A DNA stretch of 64,000 nt from Terrabacter sp. MAHUQ-38 (GTDB taxonomy: Bacteria; Actinomycetota; Actinomycetes; Actinomycetales; Dermatophilaceae), in contig NZ_JACVCU010000003.1 of assembly GCF_014518425.1 (NCBI RefSeq), positions 744,001-808,000 on the forward strand. The letters run 5' to 3'. A program made the position numbers and the translations under genes. Of the stretch, positions 28,601-37,816 are shown one piece after another. Under the pieces are notes generated by a model that saw only the letters and a program-made list of their open reading frames with translations, was not told the DNA's origin and did no database searches. The stretch's first letter is position 1. The number at the start of each line of letters is the position of its first letter.

Positions 28601-30143
28601 CGACGCCAACCACACCGGCTCCAACAACAGCAAGACCTTCACCATCGACAAGGCCGCCTCGGCCACCGTCATCACCTGCCCCGCCACGGTCACCTACACC
28701 GGCGAGGCCCAGGAGCCCTGCACCGCCACCGTCACCGGAGCCGGCGGCCTCAACGCCCCCGTCGCCGTGACCTACACCACCAACACCAACGCCGGCACCG
28801 CCCACGCCGCCGCCAGCTACACCGGCGACGCCAACCACACCGCCTCGTCCGACACCGACACGTTCTCGATCGGCCAAGCCGACTCGGTCACCACAGTGAG
28901 CTGCCCGACCTCGCAGGTCTACACGGGCTCGACGCTCGTGCCTTGCACCGCAACTGCGACCGGTGTCGGCGGGCTCAACGCCTCCGTCGCCGTGACCTAC
29001 GGCAACAACACGAATGTCGGCACCGCCAACGCATCCGCAACGTATGCCGGCGACGCGAACCACACCGGCTCGACGGACAGCAAGACCTTCGAGATCACCA
29101 AGGCCACCAGCACCGTCACGGTGTCCTGCCCGACCTCGCAGGTCTACACGGGCTCGGCGCTCACGCCCTGCTCCGCCCTGCTCACCGGCGCCGGCCTGCA
29201 GGCAACCAGCCTGACTGTCACCCACACCAACAACACCAATGTCGGCACCGCCAACGCCTCCGCGGCCTGGGCCGGCGACGCCAACCACACCAGCTCGACG
29301 GACAGCAAGACGTTCGAGATCACCAAGGCCACCAGCACCGTCACGGTGACCTGCACCGCTGGCCCGTTCGTCTACACCGGCGCGGCGTTCACGCCCTGCT
29401 CCGCGACGGCCACGGGTGCCGGTGGACTCAACGTCCCCGTCGCTCCGGTCAGCTACGCCGACAACACCAACGCCGGCTCGGCCTCGGCCTACGCCACCTA
29501 CGACGGCGACGCCAACCACACCGGCTCGACCGGCGACAACACCTTCACGATCGCGAAGGCTCCCTCGACCGTGACGGTGACCTGCACCGCTGGCCCGTTC
29601 GTCTACACCGGTACGGCGTTCACGCCGTGCTCGGCCAAGGCATCCGGCGTGGCAATGAGCGACCTTTCGCTCACGCCGTCCTACGTCAACAACACCTACC
29701 CGGGCAGCGCCACGGCCTCCGCGTCGTGGTCCGGGGACGGCAACCACCTGGCGAGCTCGGACTCGGCCACGTTCACCATCGGCACGTGGGGGCTCAAGGG
29801 CTTCTACCAGCCGGTCGACATGAGCTCGTCGGGCACGGTGCTCAACTCGGTCAAGGGTGGCTCGACCGTGCCGCTCAAGTTCGAGATCTTCAGTGGCCAG
29901 ACGGAGCTCACCGCCACCTCTGCCGTGAAGTCCTTCACCGCCAAGCAGATCAGCTGCCAGTCGTCCGCGCTTCTCGACGACATCGAGCTGACGACCACCG
30001 GAGGCACGAGCCTGCGCTACGACTCGACGGGGGGCCAGTTCATCCAGAACTGGCAGACGCCCAAGACAGTCGGCTCGTGCATCCAGGTGACCATGACGGC
30101 CCAGGACAACAGCAACCTCGTGGCGTACTTCAAGATCAAGTAG
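25650..30143 (+). CDS. Secreted 16-repeat Ig-like (MBG/Big-type) protein with C-terminal PxKF-like domain
   Basis: 1,497 residues. Signal peptide MSARRFSAAVVAAITLLATG; a unique N-terminal domain (to ~170); sixteen tandem repeats of 73-78 residues; then a C-terminal domain with GFYQPVDMSSSG, VKGGSTVPLKFEIF, and TTGGTSLRYDSTGGQFIQNW, like the PxKF domain of actinobacterial surface proteins. Each repeat has V-x-C-P...Y-T-G...P-C-T-A...GDANH, with a Cys pair likely forming a disulfide. No LPXTG or membrane anchor at the end (YFKIK). ATG 25650 has GGGGAGGG. It is probably a cell-surface or matrix stalk. The next gene is a secreted protease. Confidence 0.85.
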   Translation: MSARRFSAAVVAAITLLATGAGVARSDELVADSLQTNVAVLDLGSIACGAPASAPVDVYAQRSSGGSAGNVWADSQTLSVTTAVTAVSPAGTPVTAAGTSIPLPSNWGSLANGATANPTPNPTVTVTPTVAGAGSATVTYSTTGTNRSGSNLTRSDVVTVQWNAGTCATPTTTTVTCPASATYTGSAIEPCTAVVTGSGGFSESLPVTYTSNVNSGTATASAAYAGSSTRQASSGSKNFTVTKAPSTVSVSCPASVAWTGSAQTPCSATATGAGGLDATLTPTYADNTNVGTATASATYPGDANHAANSGSKTFTIGKASSTVVVTCPSGVTYTGSAAEPCSARVTGAGGLDSPIPSVGYTNNINAGTATASAGYAGDSTHEASAGSKDFAIQKAPVNVTVTCSVTTVTYDGAAHTPCTAQVTGAGGLNQSLAVSYSDNTTAGTATASASYAGDANHASGTGSASFSITKANSVVTVTCPDSRVYTGNGLTPCTAVVTGPGGLSESLPVTHTNNTNVGTAAASATYAGDANHGSGTGSGSFAITPAASVVTVTCPAAVTYTGDAQEPCTATVTGAGGLNQAATVSYTDNTDAGTAAASASYPGDANHSGSTGGSSFTIGKYTPTVTVICPTTASYTGDAHTCTATVAGIGTDLAGATTDITYGAHGNVNAGEVTVTASYTGTGNYTDASDTESFSIGKAASTVVVSCPDTAQPWTGAAQQPCTAKATRVAASDVTLTPTYSDNTELGTATASASYGGDANHNGSTGSDTFDIVKAPSYVAVNCPTSEEYTGSDIEPCTAKVTGAGGLDETLSVSYENNRNAGDARAYATFPGDAHHLASGGADTFVIFLITKAPSTVTITCPATAVYTGSAIEPCTAKATGAALDLELAVTYTTNTTTGTATAAASYDGDANHTGSANTKTFTITPASSSVAITCPATVTYTGSAQTPCTATATGAGGLTQALTVTYTDNTNAGTATAWATYDGDANHTGSNNSKTFTIDKAASATVITCPATVTYTGEAQEPCTATVTGAGGLNAPVAVTYTTNTNAGTAHAAASYTGDANHTASSDTDTFSIGQADSVTTVSCPTSQVYTGSTLVPCTATATGVGGLNASVAVTYGNNTNVGTANASATYAGDANHTGSTDSKTFEITKATSTVTVSCPTSQVYTGSALTPCSALLTGAGLQATSLTVTHTNNTNVGTANASAAWAGDANHTSSTDSKTFEITKATSTVTVTCTAGPFVYTGAAFTPCSATATGAGGLNVPVAPVSYADNTNAGSASAYATYDGDANHTGSTGDNTFTIAKAPSTVTVTCTAGPFVYTGTAFTPCSAKASGVAMSDLSLTPSYVNNTYPGSATASASWSGDGNHLASSDSATFTIGTWGLKGFYQPVDMSSSGTVLNSVKGGSTVPLKFEIFSGQTELTATSAVKSFTAKQISCQSSALLDDIELTTTGGTSLRYDSTGGQFIQNWQTPKTVGSCIQVTMTAQDNSNLVAYFKIK
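26158..29790. repeat. Sixteen in-frame tandem repeats within the surface protein gene
   Basis: Period about 225-234 bases. Counting V-x-C starts gives 16 units. The last few are most alike: GTCTACACGGGCTCG recurs at units 13-14, GACAGCAAGAC..TTCGAGATC at the ends of 13 and 14, and CCGCTGGCCCGTTCGTCTAC in units 15 and 16. Units 7, 8 and 16 diverge most. This pattern indicates expansion by recombination, most recently at the 3' side. Confidence 0.85.
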
Positions 30144-30162
30144 TCCACACCGGGGAGGAGCG

Positions 30163-30198
30163 GGACGGGCGCACCACGACGACGTGGTGCGCCCGTCC
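30163..30198 (+). terminator. Perfect 15-bp hairpin after the repeat protein gene
   Basis: GGACGGGCGCACCAC (30163..30177) and its exact complement (30184..30198) with loop GACGAC, 20 bases after the stop. No T-tract, as is common in actinobacteria. It separates the repeat protein from the protease. Confidence 0.8.
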
Positions 30199-30292
30199 TG
30201 CGCGTGCGTGCGCAGTTCTGGCGTACTCGTCAGTCAAGGCCGTCCTGTCTGTCATGATGCGCTCGCACATCACTTCTCACAGGGGCCCCTTC

Positions 30293-33200
30293 ATGCTCAC
30301 ACGCCGTCCGTTCGCGGCGGTCCTGACGCTTGCGCTCATCGCGCCCGTCACGGCCATGACCACCTCCACCACCGCGTCCGCGGCGCCGACACCAGCGGCG
30401 AAGAAGCTCGCCGCGAAGGACCTGCCGCGTCCGACGCGTGCCGCCGCGGGTGACCGCGACCACGACCCGCACACCGTGCTCGTGAAGTTCAAGAAGTCGT
30501 CGTCCAAGGCGACCCGCGACCGGGCCGTGCAGGGCCGCGGCGGTCGGGTGGCTGAACAGCTCGGCGGCACCGACTTCGTCAAGGTGCACACCAACGGGCG
30601 CGCCGACGAGCTCGCGAGCCGCCTGAGCGCCGACCCGGCCGTCGCCGAGGTCACGCTCGACTACATCCGTGAGTCCAGCGCCACGCCGAACGACTACTTC
30701 TACTCGACGACCCACGAGCAGGAGTACCTCAAGACGGTCCGTATGCCGGGTGCCTGGGACCGCTCGAAGGGCTCACTGTCACAGGTGGTCGCGGTCATCG
30801 ACTCCGGCGTCAACGGCAAGCATCCCGACCTCGCGGGACGGACCGTCGCAGGCTTCAACGCGATCAGCAACGTCGGCATCGCGGCCGGCGCAGCAAGCGA
30901 CGACTTCGGCCACGGCTCGATGGTGGCCGGCATCATCGCCGCCGGGACGAACAACTCCGAGGGGATCGCCGGGGTCGCTTGGAACGCACGGGTCATGCCG
31001 GTCAAGGTGCTGAACTCGCTGGGCAGGGGCACCGACTCCGACATCGTCCAGGGCATCAAGTGGGCCGCCGACCACGGGGCCAAGATCCTCAACCTCTCGC
31101 TCGGCGGTCCCACCGACAGCCCGGCACTGCACGACGCCGTCAAGTACGCGACCGGCAAGGGCGCCGTCGTCATCGTGGCCGCAGGCAACACAGGAGCAGA
31201 CAGGCCCATGTACCCCGCCGCCTACAGCGAGGCCATCGCCGTGGGCGCCACCGACAACGCCGGCCGCATCACCGACTTCAGCACCCACGGCTCGTGGGTC
31301 GACCTGGCGGCGCCGGGCTGGGGCATCCTGTCCACAGGTCGCCCGGACGCCGACGGCTACATGTACTTCGTCGGCGACGGCACGTCGTTCGCGGCGCCCA
31401 TCGTCGCGGGCATCGCGGTCCTCGTCCGGACGAAGAACCCGTCATTCACACCCGCCCAGGTCGCCTCGCGCCTGCGCTCCACGGCGAGGGACGCGGGTCC
31501 GCGAGGCATCGACCCCTTCTACGGTGCGGGAGTCGTCGACGCGACGAACGCTCTCGGCGGTGGCTGGGCGGCTGACTTCGCGCAGCCATCGGCCGGGGTG
31601 AACGAGCCGAACGACGTTCCCACCCGAGCCATCGGGTTCGAGGGGACGACGTACGGCCAGCTCGGCGTCGAGGGCGACGTCGACTGGTACCGCTACGACT
31701 CCCCCAGCCAGCGTCAGGTGTCCATCACCGTGACGCCTCCGTGGTTCGACACGAGCCTCCCCCAGAACGTCGACGCCGTGCTCGCGATCTACGACCAGAA
31801 CCTAAAGCTCGTCGCTGAGGTCGATCAGCTGGCCGAGGGCGATGCCGAGACCGCCTCCGTCCGGTTGTCGGGCGGCTCGTACTACGTCTCCGTGCGCAAC
31901 TACAACGGCTCTCGGGTCGGTGACCGCGACTACACGCTGAGCGTGCAGCCGGGTCCGGGCGGCGTGCTCAACCCAGCGTCCACGGTCTCGAGCTCAGCGA
32001 GCTACGGACCCCTCGCCTACGGCGACGTCAACGGAGACGCCAAGGGCGACGTCCTGGCGGGCGTTGTACAGGGCACCGGCACCGGCCAGCTGCACGTCCT
32101 GCGGCAGCTCTCGGCGGGCGGGCTCGGCGCCCCAGTCGCCTACGAGACGTCCGGCTCCTCGCTCGTGCGCAACGTCGAGGTCATCGACGTGGACGGCGAC
32201 GACCTGGACGACGTCGTCGTCTCGACGGACGTCGGCATCCAGGTCTTCCGCCAGACGGCGACACACGTGCTCGCGGCCCCGCAGGTCGTGCCCGACACGA
32301 CCGGCACGACCTTCGTCAAGGTGGTTGACCTCAACGGCGACGGCCGGCTGGACCTCGTCCAGTCGACGGCGACCGACGTGGCGGCGCTGCTCCTACAGGA
32401 GGACGGCACGTACCTTCGCGCCGTCATCGACACGGTCGGGACGTCCGAGATCGAGGTCGGCGACCTCGACGGCGACGGTCGGCCGGATGTCGCGACGAAC
32501 CAGAGTTCGTGGCTGCACGTGCTCTACAACACCACCACGGGGTGGACGACGACCAGCAAGACGGTGTTCGCGGACTTTGGCGCGAACGGCATCGAGGTCG
32601 CGGACGTCAACGGTGACTCCCGCGCCGACCTCGCTGCCGTCACCGGGGGCAACTCCCCCTCGGCACGGCTGATGGTGTGGCGGCAGACCGCCGACGGCAC
32701 CCTCGACGGCCCGACGACGTCCGCCGTGGGGGAGATGCCGCAGCCCCTCGAGGCGGCCGACCTGACTGATGACGGCCGACTGGACCTGATCACCGGGCAC
32801 GGCGCCTGGTCAGTGGTCAGCGTCATGGAACAACGCACCGACGGCACCCTGATGCCGGCAAGCCCGAGCTCCGCCTTCCCATCGCCCTACGATCTGACCG
32901 GCCTCGCCGTTGGCGACGTCACAGGTGACGGCCGGATCGACGCGGTCGCTCCTGGGTGGTCCGGCCTGAGCGTGATGTCCAACGCGGGCGGTCCCACCCC
33001 GGTGGGTGAACAGCTCTGGGTCCGAAGCACCACGCCCAACGACTTCGGCTCGGGGATGACGCTCACCTACACGCCGACCGTGACGTTCGCGCGCACTGTC
33101 GTGCCCTCGACGGTGACCACCTCGACCGTGCGCGTGCTCAACGGCCGCACCGGGTCCGTGGTGCCCGCCACCGTCACGTACGACGGGACCAAGCGCACGG

Positions 33201-33910
33201 CGACGATCAGGCCGACCACGCCGCTCTACGACTACGCGCCCTACCAGCTGCGCGTCTCGGGCGTGAAGGACACGTCCGGTGCGACGATGGGCACGGCATA
33301 CACGTCGACGTTCCGCACGGCCGACATCGCTCCTCCGGCCGTCGGCTCGTTCAAGGCCACCGGAGCCCTGCGTGCCGCGACGCTCACGTGGACGCCGCCG
33401 CACATCAACGACCTCGACCGCTACATCGTCCGGATGGCAACGGGATCCACGCCTCCGTCGAGCGTCGCGGCTGGCACGGGCGTCTACTCCGGCAGCGGCA
33501 CGAGCGCCAAGGTCAACCTGGCCCAGGGCACGACGTACACCTTCCGCATCTGGGTCAAGGACCGCTCGGGCCGCTACAGCCCGGCTCCGTCGGTACGCCT
33601 CGTCGGCACCGCAGCGACCATGGCCTCCAGCCGCACGTCGGTCGCGTACGGAAGTGCGGTCACCTTGAGCAGCAAGCTGATTCGCAAGGACACCGGTGCC
33701 GCTGTCGCCGGCGTCCCCGTCCAGCTCTACTGGCGCAAGGTCGGCTCCACGACGTGGAACCTCACGGCCACCCGCACGTCGAGCTCGACCGGCACCGTGT
33801 CCTACGCGCACAAGCCGACCGCGTCGGTCGACTACATGTGGGTCTACCGCGGCTCGACGGCATACGTCGGCTCGAGCAGCGCACTGCGGCGCGTCAGCGT
33901 CGTCCGGTGA
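30293..33910 (+). CDS. Secreted subtilisin-family (S8) protease with PPC, seven FG-GAP repeats and Ig/FN3-like tail
   Basis: 1,205 residues. Signal peptide (LTLALIAPVTAMTTSTTASA), I9-type propeptide (~60-125), S8 catalytic domain with D170 (VVAVIDSGVNG), H207 (FGHGSMVAG), N299 (AAGNTG) and S365 (GDGTSFAAPI). Then a PPC domain (~436-552), seven FG-GAP/VCBS-like repeats (~563-893; DVNGDAKGD, DVDGDDLDD, DLNGDGRLD, DLDGDGRPD, DVNGDSRAD, DLTDDGRLD, DVTGDGRID) able to form one seven-bladed propeller, a Big_5-like domain, an FN3-like domain and a final Ig-like domain. ATG 30293 is chosen for signal peptide and AGGGG site; the same frame is open far upstream only as shadow of the repeat gene. Confidence 0.92.
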   Translation: MLTRRPFAAVLTLALIAPVTAMTTSTTASAAPTPAAKKLAAKDLPRPTRAAAGDRDHDPHTVLVKFKKSSSKATRDRAVQGRGGRVAEQLGGTDFVKVHTNGRADELASRLSADPAVAEVTLDYIRESSATPNDYFYSTTHEQEYLKTVRMPGAWDRSKGSLSQVVAVIDSGVNGKHPDLAGRTVAGFNAISNVGIAAGAASDDFGHGSMVAGIIAAGTNNSEGIAGVAWNARVMPVKVLNSLGRGTDSDIVQGIKWAADHGAKILNLSLGGPTDSPALHDAVKYATGKGAVVIVAAGNTGADRPMYPAAYSEAIAVGATDNAGRITDFSTHGSWVDLAAPGWGILSTGRPDADGYMYFVGDGTSFAAPIVAGIAVLVRTKNPSFTPAQVASRLRSTARDAGPRGIDPFYGAGVVDATNALGGGWAADFAQPSAGVNEPNDVPTRAIGFEGTTYGQLGVEGDVDWYRYDSPSQRQVSITVTPPWFDTSLPQNVDAVLAIYDQNLKLVAEVDQLAEGDAETASVRLSGGSYYVSVRNYNGSRVGDRDYTLSVQPGPGGVLNPASTVSSSASYGPLAYGDVNGDAKGDVLAGVVQGTGTGQLHVLRQLSAGGLGAPVAYETSGSSLVRNVEVIDVDGDDLDDVVVSTDVGIQVFRQTATHVLAAPQVVPDTTGTTFVKVVDLNGDGRLDLVQSTATDVAALLLQEDGTYLRAVIDTVGTSEIEVGDLDGDGRPDVATNQSSWLHVLYNTTTGWTTTSKTVFADFGANGIEVADVNGDSRADLAAVTGGNSPSARLMVWRQTADGTLDGPTTSAVGEMPQPLEAADLTDDGRLDLITGHGAWSVVSVMEQRTDGTLMPASPSSAFPSPYDLTGLAVGDVTGDGRIDAVAPGWSGLSVMSNAGGPTPVGEQLWVRSTTPNDFGSGMTLTYTPTVTFARTVVPSTVTTSTVRVLNGRTGSVVPATVTYDGTKRTATIRPTTPLYDYAPYQLRVSGVKDTSGATMGTAYTSTFRTADIAPPAVGSFKATGALRAATLTWTPPHINDLDRYIVRMATGSTPPSSVAAGTGVYSGSGTSAKVNLAQGTTYTFRIWVKDRSGRYSPAPSVRLVGTAATMASSRTSVAYGSAVTLSSKLIRKDTGAAVAGVPVQLYWRKVGSTTWNLTATRTSSSTGTVSYAHKPTASVDYMWVYRGSTAYVGSSSALRRVSVVR

Positions 33911-33953
33911 CCGCGCCGCCGTCAGGCTGACCTGACCCGGGACCATCGGCGTA

Positions 33954-34036
33954 CGGAAGTGACCACTCGACGGGCGTGAAGGGCCCCGACCACTCGACGG
34001 GCGTGAAGGGCCCGCTCACTCGAGTGGTCACTTCCG
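33954..34036. repeat. Intergenic palindrome with internal 27-bp tandem repeat
   Basis: Arms CGGAAGTGACCACTCGA (33954..33970) and exact complement (34020..34036). The 49-base spacer holds a second copy of the arm tail: a 26-base unit starting GACCACTCGACGGGCG occurs at 33961 and 33988. The arm shares its core with the element at 45517..45557. Confidence 0.75.
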
Positions 34037-34055
34037 CCCCGAGCACCCGTCCATG

Positions 34056-34098
34056 CGAAAGCGCCCACTCGACCAGAGACGTCGAGTGGGCGCTTTCG
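34056..34098. terminator. Perfect 18-bp hairpin between convergent protease and Usp genes
   Basis: CGAAAGCGCCCACTCGAC (34056..34073) and its complement (34081..34098), loop CAGAGAC, then TACG. It lies between convergent genes and probably works in both directions. The arm end CCACTCGA is also the core of the neighbouring palindrome, so the two are related. Confidence 0.75.
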
Positions 34099-34107
34099 TA
34101 CGAGGGG

Positions 34108-34506
34108 TCAGGAGGCGCTCGCCTTCACGGCCAGCACCGGGCACTCCGCCTCGAGGAGGATCTGCTGCGCCTGGCTGCCCATGATCAGCTTGCCGACCGG
34201 GGACCGGCGCCGCAGCCCGACGACGATGAGCTCGGCGTTCGTCTGCCGGGCGACGTCGAGGATCTGCTCGGCGGGGTCCTTGGCCTCGACCTGCTGGAGC
34301 ACCTCGTGGTCGACCCCGGAGTCGGAGAGCTGTCGCTGGACGTCCGTCCAGTCCTCGACCGACGAGTGACGTCGGTCGACGAGGGCGTCGCCCCGGCTGG
34401 CGTTGATGACGACGAGCCGGGAGCCGCGCAGCCGCGCCTCCTCGATGGCCGAGGTCAGGGCCGAGTGGCCCGCGGGTGACGGGATGTACCCGACGACGAT
34501 GGGCAT
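34108..34506 (-). CDS. Universal stress protein, UspA family
   Basis: 132 residues, single Usp domain: MPIVVGYIPSPAG at strand 1 and GLRRRSPVGKLIMGSQAQQI with the ATP-binding G-2x-G-9x-G-S pattern. It starts two bases past the tctA stop, so it belongs to the tctCBA transcript; Usp proteins often accompany solute transporters. It binds ATP and may report energy state; exact role unknown. Confidence 0.88.
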   Translation of the reverse strand: MPIVVGYIPSPAGHSALTSAIEEARLRGSRLVVINASRGDALVDRRHSSVEDWTDVQRQLSDSGVDHEVLQQVEAKDPAEQILDVARQTNAELIVVGLRRRSPVGKLIMGSQAQQILLEAECPVLAVKASAS

Positions 34507-34507
34507 G

Positions 34508-36076
34508 TCACTGTCCTTCCACGTTGGCGTGCGCGTGCGTGCCCGCGGGTGCGTCGCGGCTGGCGTCGGGACCGCCGTCGCCGCCGTCACCGCGACGGCG
34601 GTTGCGGACCGCACTGACGATCGGCGGCACCACGAGCAGCAGCGCGATGATGACGTAGACGATCTGCGAGAACGCCGTGTTGACAAGGCCGCTCAGCTCG
34701 CCGTCGCTGATCTGCAGCGCCCGCCGCAGCTGCTCCTCGGCCGCCGGGCCGAGGATGATGCCGATGATGGCGGGCACGACGGGCAGGCCGTAGCGGCGCA
34801 TGAAGAAGCCGAGGGCGCCGATGATGATGAGCAGCCACAGGTCGAACGTCGAGCTGTTCGCGGCATACGCCCCGATGCTGGCGAAGAAGAGGATGCCGGC
34901 ATAGAGGTAGGGCCGTGGGATGAGGAGCAGCTTGGCCCAGATGCTCGCCAGCGGCAGGTTCAGCGCGAGCAGGATCGTGTTGCCGATGAAGAGGCTCGCG
35001 ATGAGGCCCCAGACGAGGGGAGCCTGGTCCTGGAGCAGGCGCGGGCCCGGCTGGATGCCGTAGCTCTGGAACGCGCCGAGCATGACCGCTGCCGTCGCCG
35101 TCGTCGGGATGCCCAGCGTCAGCAGCGGCACGAGGCCACCGGCGGCGGAGGCGTTGTTCGTCGCCTCGGGACCCGCGACGCCCTCGATGGCGCCCTTGCC
35201 GAACTCCTCCGGGTGCTTCGTCAGCTTCTTCTCCGTCGCATACGACAGGAAGGTCGGGATCTCGGCGCCACCGGCCGGGATCGCGCCGAACGGGAAGCCG
35301 ATCAGGGTGCCCCGCAACCACGGCTTCCACGACCGGCGCCAGTCCTCGCGCGTCATCGTGGCGCTGTCGACGCGGACGATGTCGAGGGGCTTCCGGCTCA
35401 GGTGGGCCGCGACCCAGAGGGCCTCGCCGACGGCGAAGAGTCCGACGGCGAGCACGACCACGTCGATGCCGTCGGCGAGCTCCGGGATGCCGAAGGTCAG
35501 GCGCTGCTGGCCCGACGTGGGGTCGATGCCGATCGTCCCGACGAGCAGGCCGATGCCCAGCGAGGCGAGCCCGCGCACCTTCGACGAGCCGAGCACCGTG
35601 GTCACGGCGATGAAGGCGAGCACCATGACGGCGAAGTAGTCGGGCGCACCCATCTGCACGGCGAGCCTGACGATGACCGGGGCGAGCAGCGCAAGGCCGA
35701 GGGTGGCGATGGTGCCGGCGATGAACGACCCGATGGCCGAGGTCGCAAGTGCGGCGGCCCCTCTGCCCTTCTTCGCCATGAGGTTGCCCTCGATGGCTGT
35801 CACCACCGACGCGCTCTCACCCGGTGTGTTGAGCAGGATCGAGGTCGTCGAGCCGCCGTACATGCCGCCGTAGTAGATGCCGGCGAACATGATGAAGGCC
35901 TGGGTCGGCTCGAGCGTGAACGTCAGCGGCAGCAGCAGCGCGATGGTCATGGCCGGGCCGATTCCCGGGAGGACGCCGATGGCCGTGCCGAGCAGGACGC
36001 CGAGGAACGCGTACAACAGGTTGAGCGGCGTCAGCGCGGTGCCGAACCCCTCGATGAGGGAGTTGATTGCGTCCAT
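34508..36076 (-). CDS. tctA: Tripartite tricarboxylate transporter, large permease TctA
   Basis: 522 residues with about eleven helices. The TctA motifs [40 protein letters not shown] and [19 protein letters not shown] are all present. TctA forms the channel for Na+- or H+-driven import of a carboxylate delivered by TctC. Starts at 36076 on the last base of tctB. The C-terminus ends in a basic/His tail. Confidence 0.95.
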   Translation of the reverse strand: MDAINSLIEGFGTALTPLNLLYAFLGVLLGTAIGVLPGIGPAMTIALLLPLTFTLEPTQAFIMFAGIYYGGMYGGSTTSILLNTPGESASVVTAIEGNLMAKKGRGAAALATSAIGSFIAGTIATLGLALLAPVIVRLAVQMGAPDYFAVMVLAFIAVTTVLGSSKVRGLASLGIGLLVGTIGIDPTSGQQRLTFGIPELADGIDVVVLAVGLFAVGEALWVAAHLSRKPLDIVRVDSATMTREDWRRSWKPWLRGTLIGFPFGAIPAGGAEIPTFLSYATEKKLTKHPEEFGKGAIEGVAGPEATNNASAAGGLVPLLTLGIPTTATAAVMLGAFQSYGIQPGPRLLQDQAPLVWGLIASLFIGNTILLALNLPLASIWAKLLLIPRPYLYAGILFFASIGAYAANSSTFDLWLLIIIGALGFFMRRYGLPVVPAIIGIILGPAAEEQLRRALQISDGELSGLVNTAFSQIVYVIIALLLVVPPIVSAVRNRRRGDGGDGGPDASRDAPAGTHAHANVEGQ

Positions 36077-36645
36077 CAGAGGATTCCCTTCAGGAGGCCG
36101 ACCGGCAGCTTGATGCCCAGTCCGGCGTAGAAGAGGTACCAGCTGCCGACGGACAGGGCGAACGAGATGAGCACGTTGCGGATGTAGTGGCGGCTCCCGA
36201 GGGCATACGTCGTGCCGAAGAAGAGGATGGCGCCGGAGATCGGCCAGCCGACCCGCTCGATGAGCAGCGCGTTCGCGACGAATGCCGCGCCGAGCAGCCC
36301 GATGGTGCGCCAGTCGCTGCCGTGGGAGAGGTCGACGTCCTCGCCGCCCTCCTGCTCTCCTCGGCCGCCGCGAGCGACGTCGATGGCGAGCAGCACCGCC
36401 ATGGCGATGAGCAGGACACCCACGGCGACGGGGACCGTCTTCGGCCCGACGGGCCCGCGTGCGTTGGCCGTCTCGATGAGGCCCATCGCGTCGACGATCG
36501 CCCAGGTGCCGAGCACGAGGAGGAGGACGGCCACGCCGTACTCGGAGTAGCCCTTCCTCGCCGATGCGTCCCGGTCGGGGTTCGGGTCCCGGCCCGGCGG
36601 CACCAGGGGTGCCGCCGAGCCGCTCGAGCTGGTGTCGGGAGTCAT
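36076..36645 (-). CDS. tctB: Tripartite tricarboxylate transporter, small permease TctB
   Basis: 189 residues: a ~35-residue hydrophilic start ([20 protein letters not shown]) and four helices, the TctB plan. ATGA overlap with tctC on the upstream side, and single-base contact with tctA. It partners TctA in the membrane. Confidence 0.9.
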   Translation of the reverse strand: MTPDTSSSGSAAPLVPPGRDPNPDRDASARKGYSEYGVAVLLLVLGTWAIVDAMGLIETANARGPVGPKTVPVAVGVLLIAMAVLLAIDVARGGRGEQEGGEDVDLSHGSDWRTIGLLGAAFVANALLIERVGWPISGAILFFGTTYALGSRHYIRNVLISFALSVGSWYLFYAGLGIKLPVGLLKGIL

Positions 36646-37652
36646 GACGTCAGGCCGAGGTCCTTCAGGACGCCCGCGACCTCTTCGTTCTGGGCAGTCA
36701 GGAAGGACTTGAACTCGTCACCGGTCTGGAAGGCGTCCGTCCAGCCCTGGTCGGCCAGCGTCTTCTTCCACTGCTCCGACGCGTGCATCTTCGTCAGCAG
36801 GTCGATGTACTGCTTGGTCTTGTCGGCGGAGAGGCCGGGAGGAGCCACGATGCCGCGCCAGTTCGTGAACTCCATGTCGATGCCCATGCTCTTGAGCGTC
36901 GGGGCGTCGACGCCCTCGACGGGCTTGGCGCTCGTCACGGCGAGGATCTTCACGTCACCGCTCTTGGCCTGCTCGGCCACCTCGCCGATACCGGTCGCGG
37001 CGAAGGCGACCTTCTTGCCGAGGATGCCGGTGAGCAGCTCGCCACCGCCGTCGTACGCGACGTAGTTGACGTCCTTCGGGGTCACGCCGACAGCCTTCGC
37101 CAGCAGCATCGGGGTCAGGTGGTCCGGGCCGCCGGGGTTGGACGCGCCACCGACGGGCACCTTGCCCGGGTTGGCCTTCCACGCGGCGACGAGCTGGTCG
37201 AGCGTCTGGTAGGGCGAGCCGGCCGGGACGACGATGGCCTCGGACTCCTCGATGAGCCTGGCGATCGGCACGGTCTCGTTGAGCGTGGCCTTCGACTTGT
37301 TCGTGTAGACGGCACCGACGACGCCGAGCCCCATCTGCATGAGGATGTCGTCCTTGCCCTGCTCGTTGACGAGGCGCTGGAGGCCCACGGTGCCACCGGC
37401 ACCGGCCGAGTTGAAGACCTCGATCGTCGATGCGAGGCCGGCGTCCTGCATGGCCTTCGCGGCGAGGCGGGCCGTCGTGTCGTAGCCGCTTCCCGGCGAG
37501 TTCGGGACGAGGATCCGCAGGCCCTTGACGGGTCCCGCGGCGGCCGAGGTGCCGCCCGAGCCGCCCTCGTCGGCGCTCACGCCGCACGCGGACAGGGCGA
37601 GGCCGGCGGCCAGGATGGCCGAGCTGACCTTGAGCTGGGTGCTGAAGCGCAC
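36642..37652 (-). CDS. tctC: Tripartite tricarboxylate transporter substrate-binding lipoprotein TctC (Bug family)
   Basis: 336 residues with a lipoprotein signal ([11 protein letters not shown], Cys at 23) and the Bug fold: [47 protein letters not shown] and [20 protein letters not shown]. It captures an unknown carboxylate outside the membrane and passes it to TctA/TctB. It is the first gene of the leftward operon and lies divergent from the sensor kinase, the classic CitAB/TctDE arrangement. Confidence 0.93.
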   Translation of the reverse strand: MRFSTQLKVSSAILAAGLALSACGVSADEGGSGGTSAAAGPVKGLRILVPNSPGSGYDTTARLAAKAMQDAGLASTIEVFNSAGAGGTVGLQRLVNEQGKDDILMQMGLGVVGAVYTNKSKATLNETVPIARLIEESEAIVVPAGSPYQTLDQLVAAWKANPGKVPVGGASNPGGPDHLTPMLLAKAVGVTPKDVNYVAYDGGGELLTGILGKKVAFAATGIGEVAEQAKSGDVKILAVTSAKPVEGVDAPTLKSMGIDMEFTNWRGIVAPPGLSADKTKQYIDLLTKMHASEQWKKTLADQGWTDAFQTGDEFKSFLTAQNEEVAGVLKDLGLTS

Positions 37653-37816
37653 TGGAGACTCCTTTGTCTGACAGGTCGGGAACAGACGTCCCGGGTGTAG
37701 GGCACAGCCTCGCGAGGCCGCGCGTCCGCTGTCACCGTTAGGAGCGCAAACTCCATTTTGTTCATTCTGCTCAGCCCTGCGCTGGACTCAGGGGCACCGC
37801 TCGACACAATGGCCTC
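37653..37816. promoter_or_regulatory. Divergent control region, tctCBA-usp versus sensor kinase
   Basis: 164 bases. It contains an inverted repeat GGAGcgcaaaCTCC (37741..37754) followed by the AT-rich CATTTTGTTCATTCTG, unusual for this genome and a likely response-regulator site. CACAAT at 37805..37810 sits six bases before the kinase ATG, a spacing that fits a -10 box and a leaderless mRNA. Confidence 0.45.

Noticed and set aside
27093-29747. 884-residue minus-strand open frame
   Set aside because: Antisense shadow of the 16 repeats, Gly/Ala/Arg/Val-rich, no start context and no recognisable domain.
26158-29790. Regular repeats that could suggest a CRISPR array
   Set aside because: Units are ~228 bases, in frame and code for a protein; there is no short direct repeat with spacers and no cas gene in the window.
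28943-30292. Plus-strand frame open through the repeat gene and joined to the protease
   Set aside because: It is a shadow of the repeat gene's codon bias: Arg/His/Gln-rich, no domains. The protease has its own signal peptide and start at 30293.
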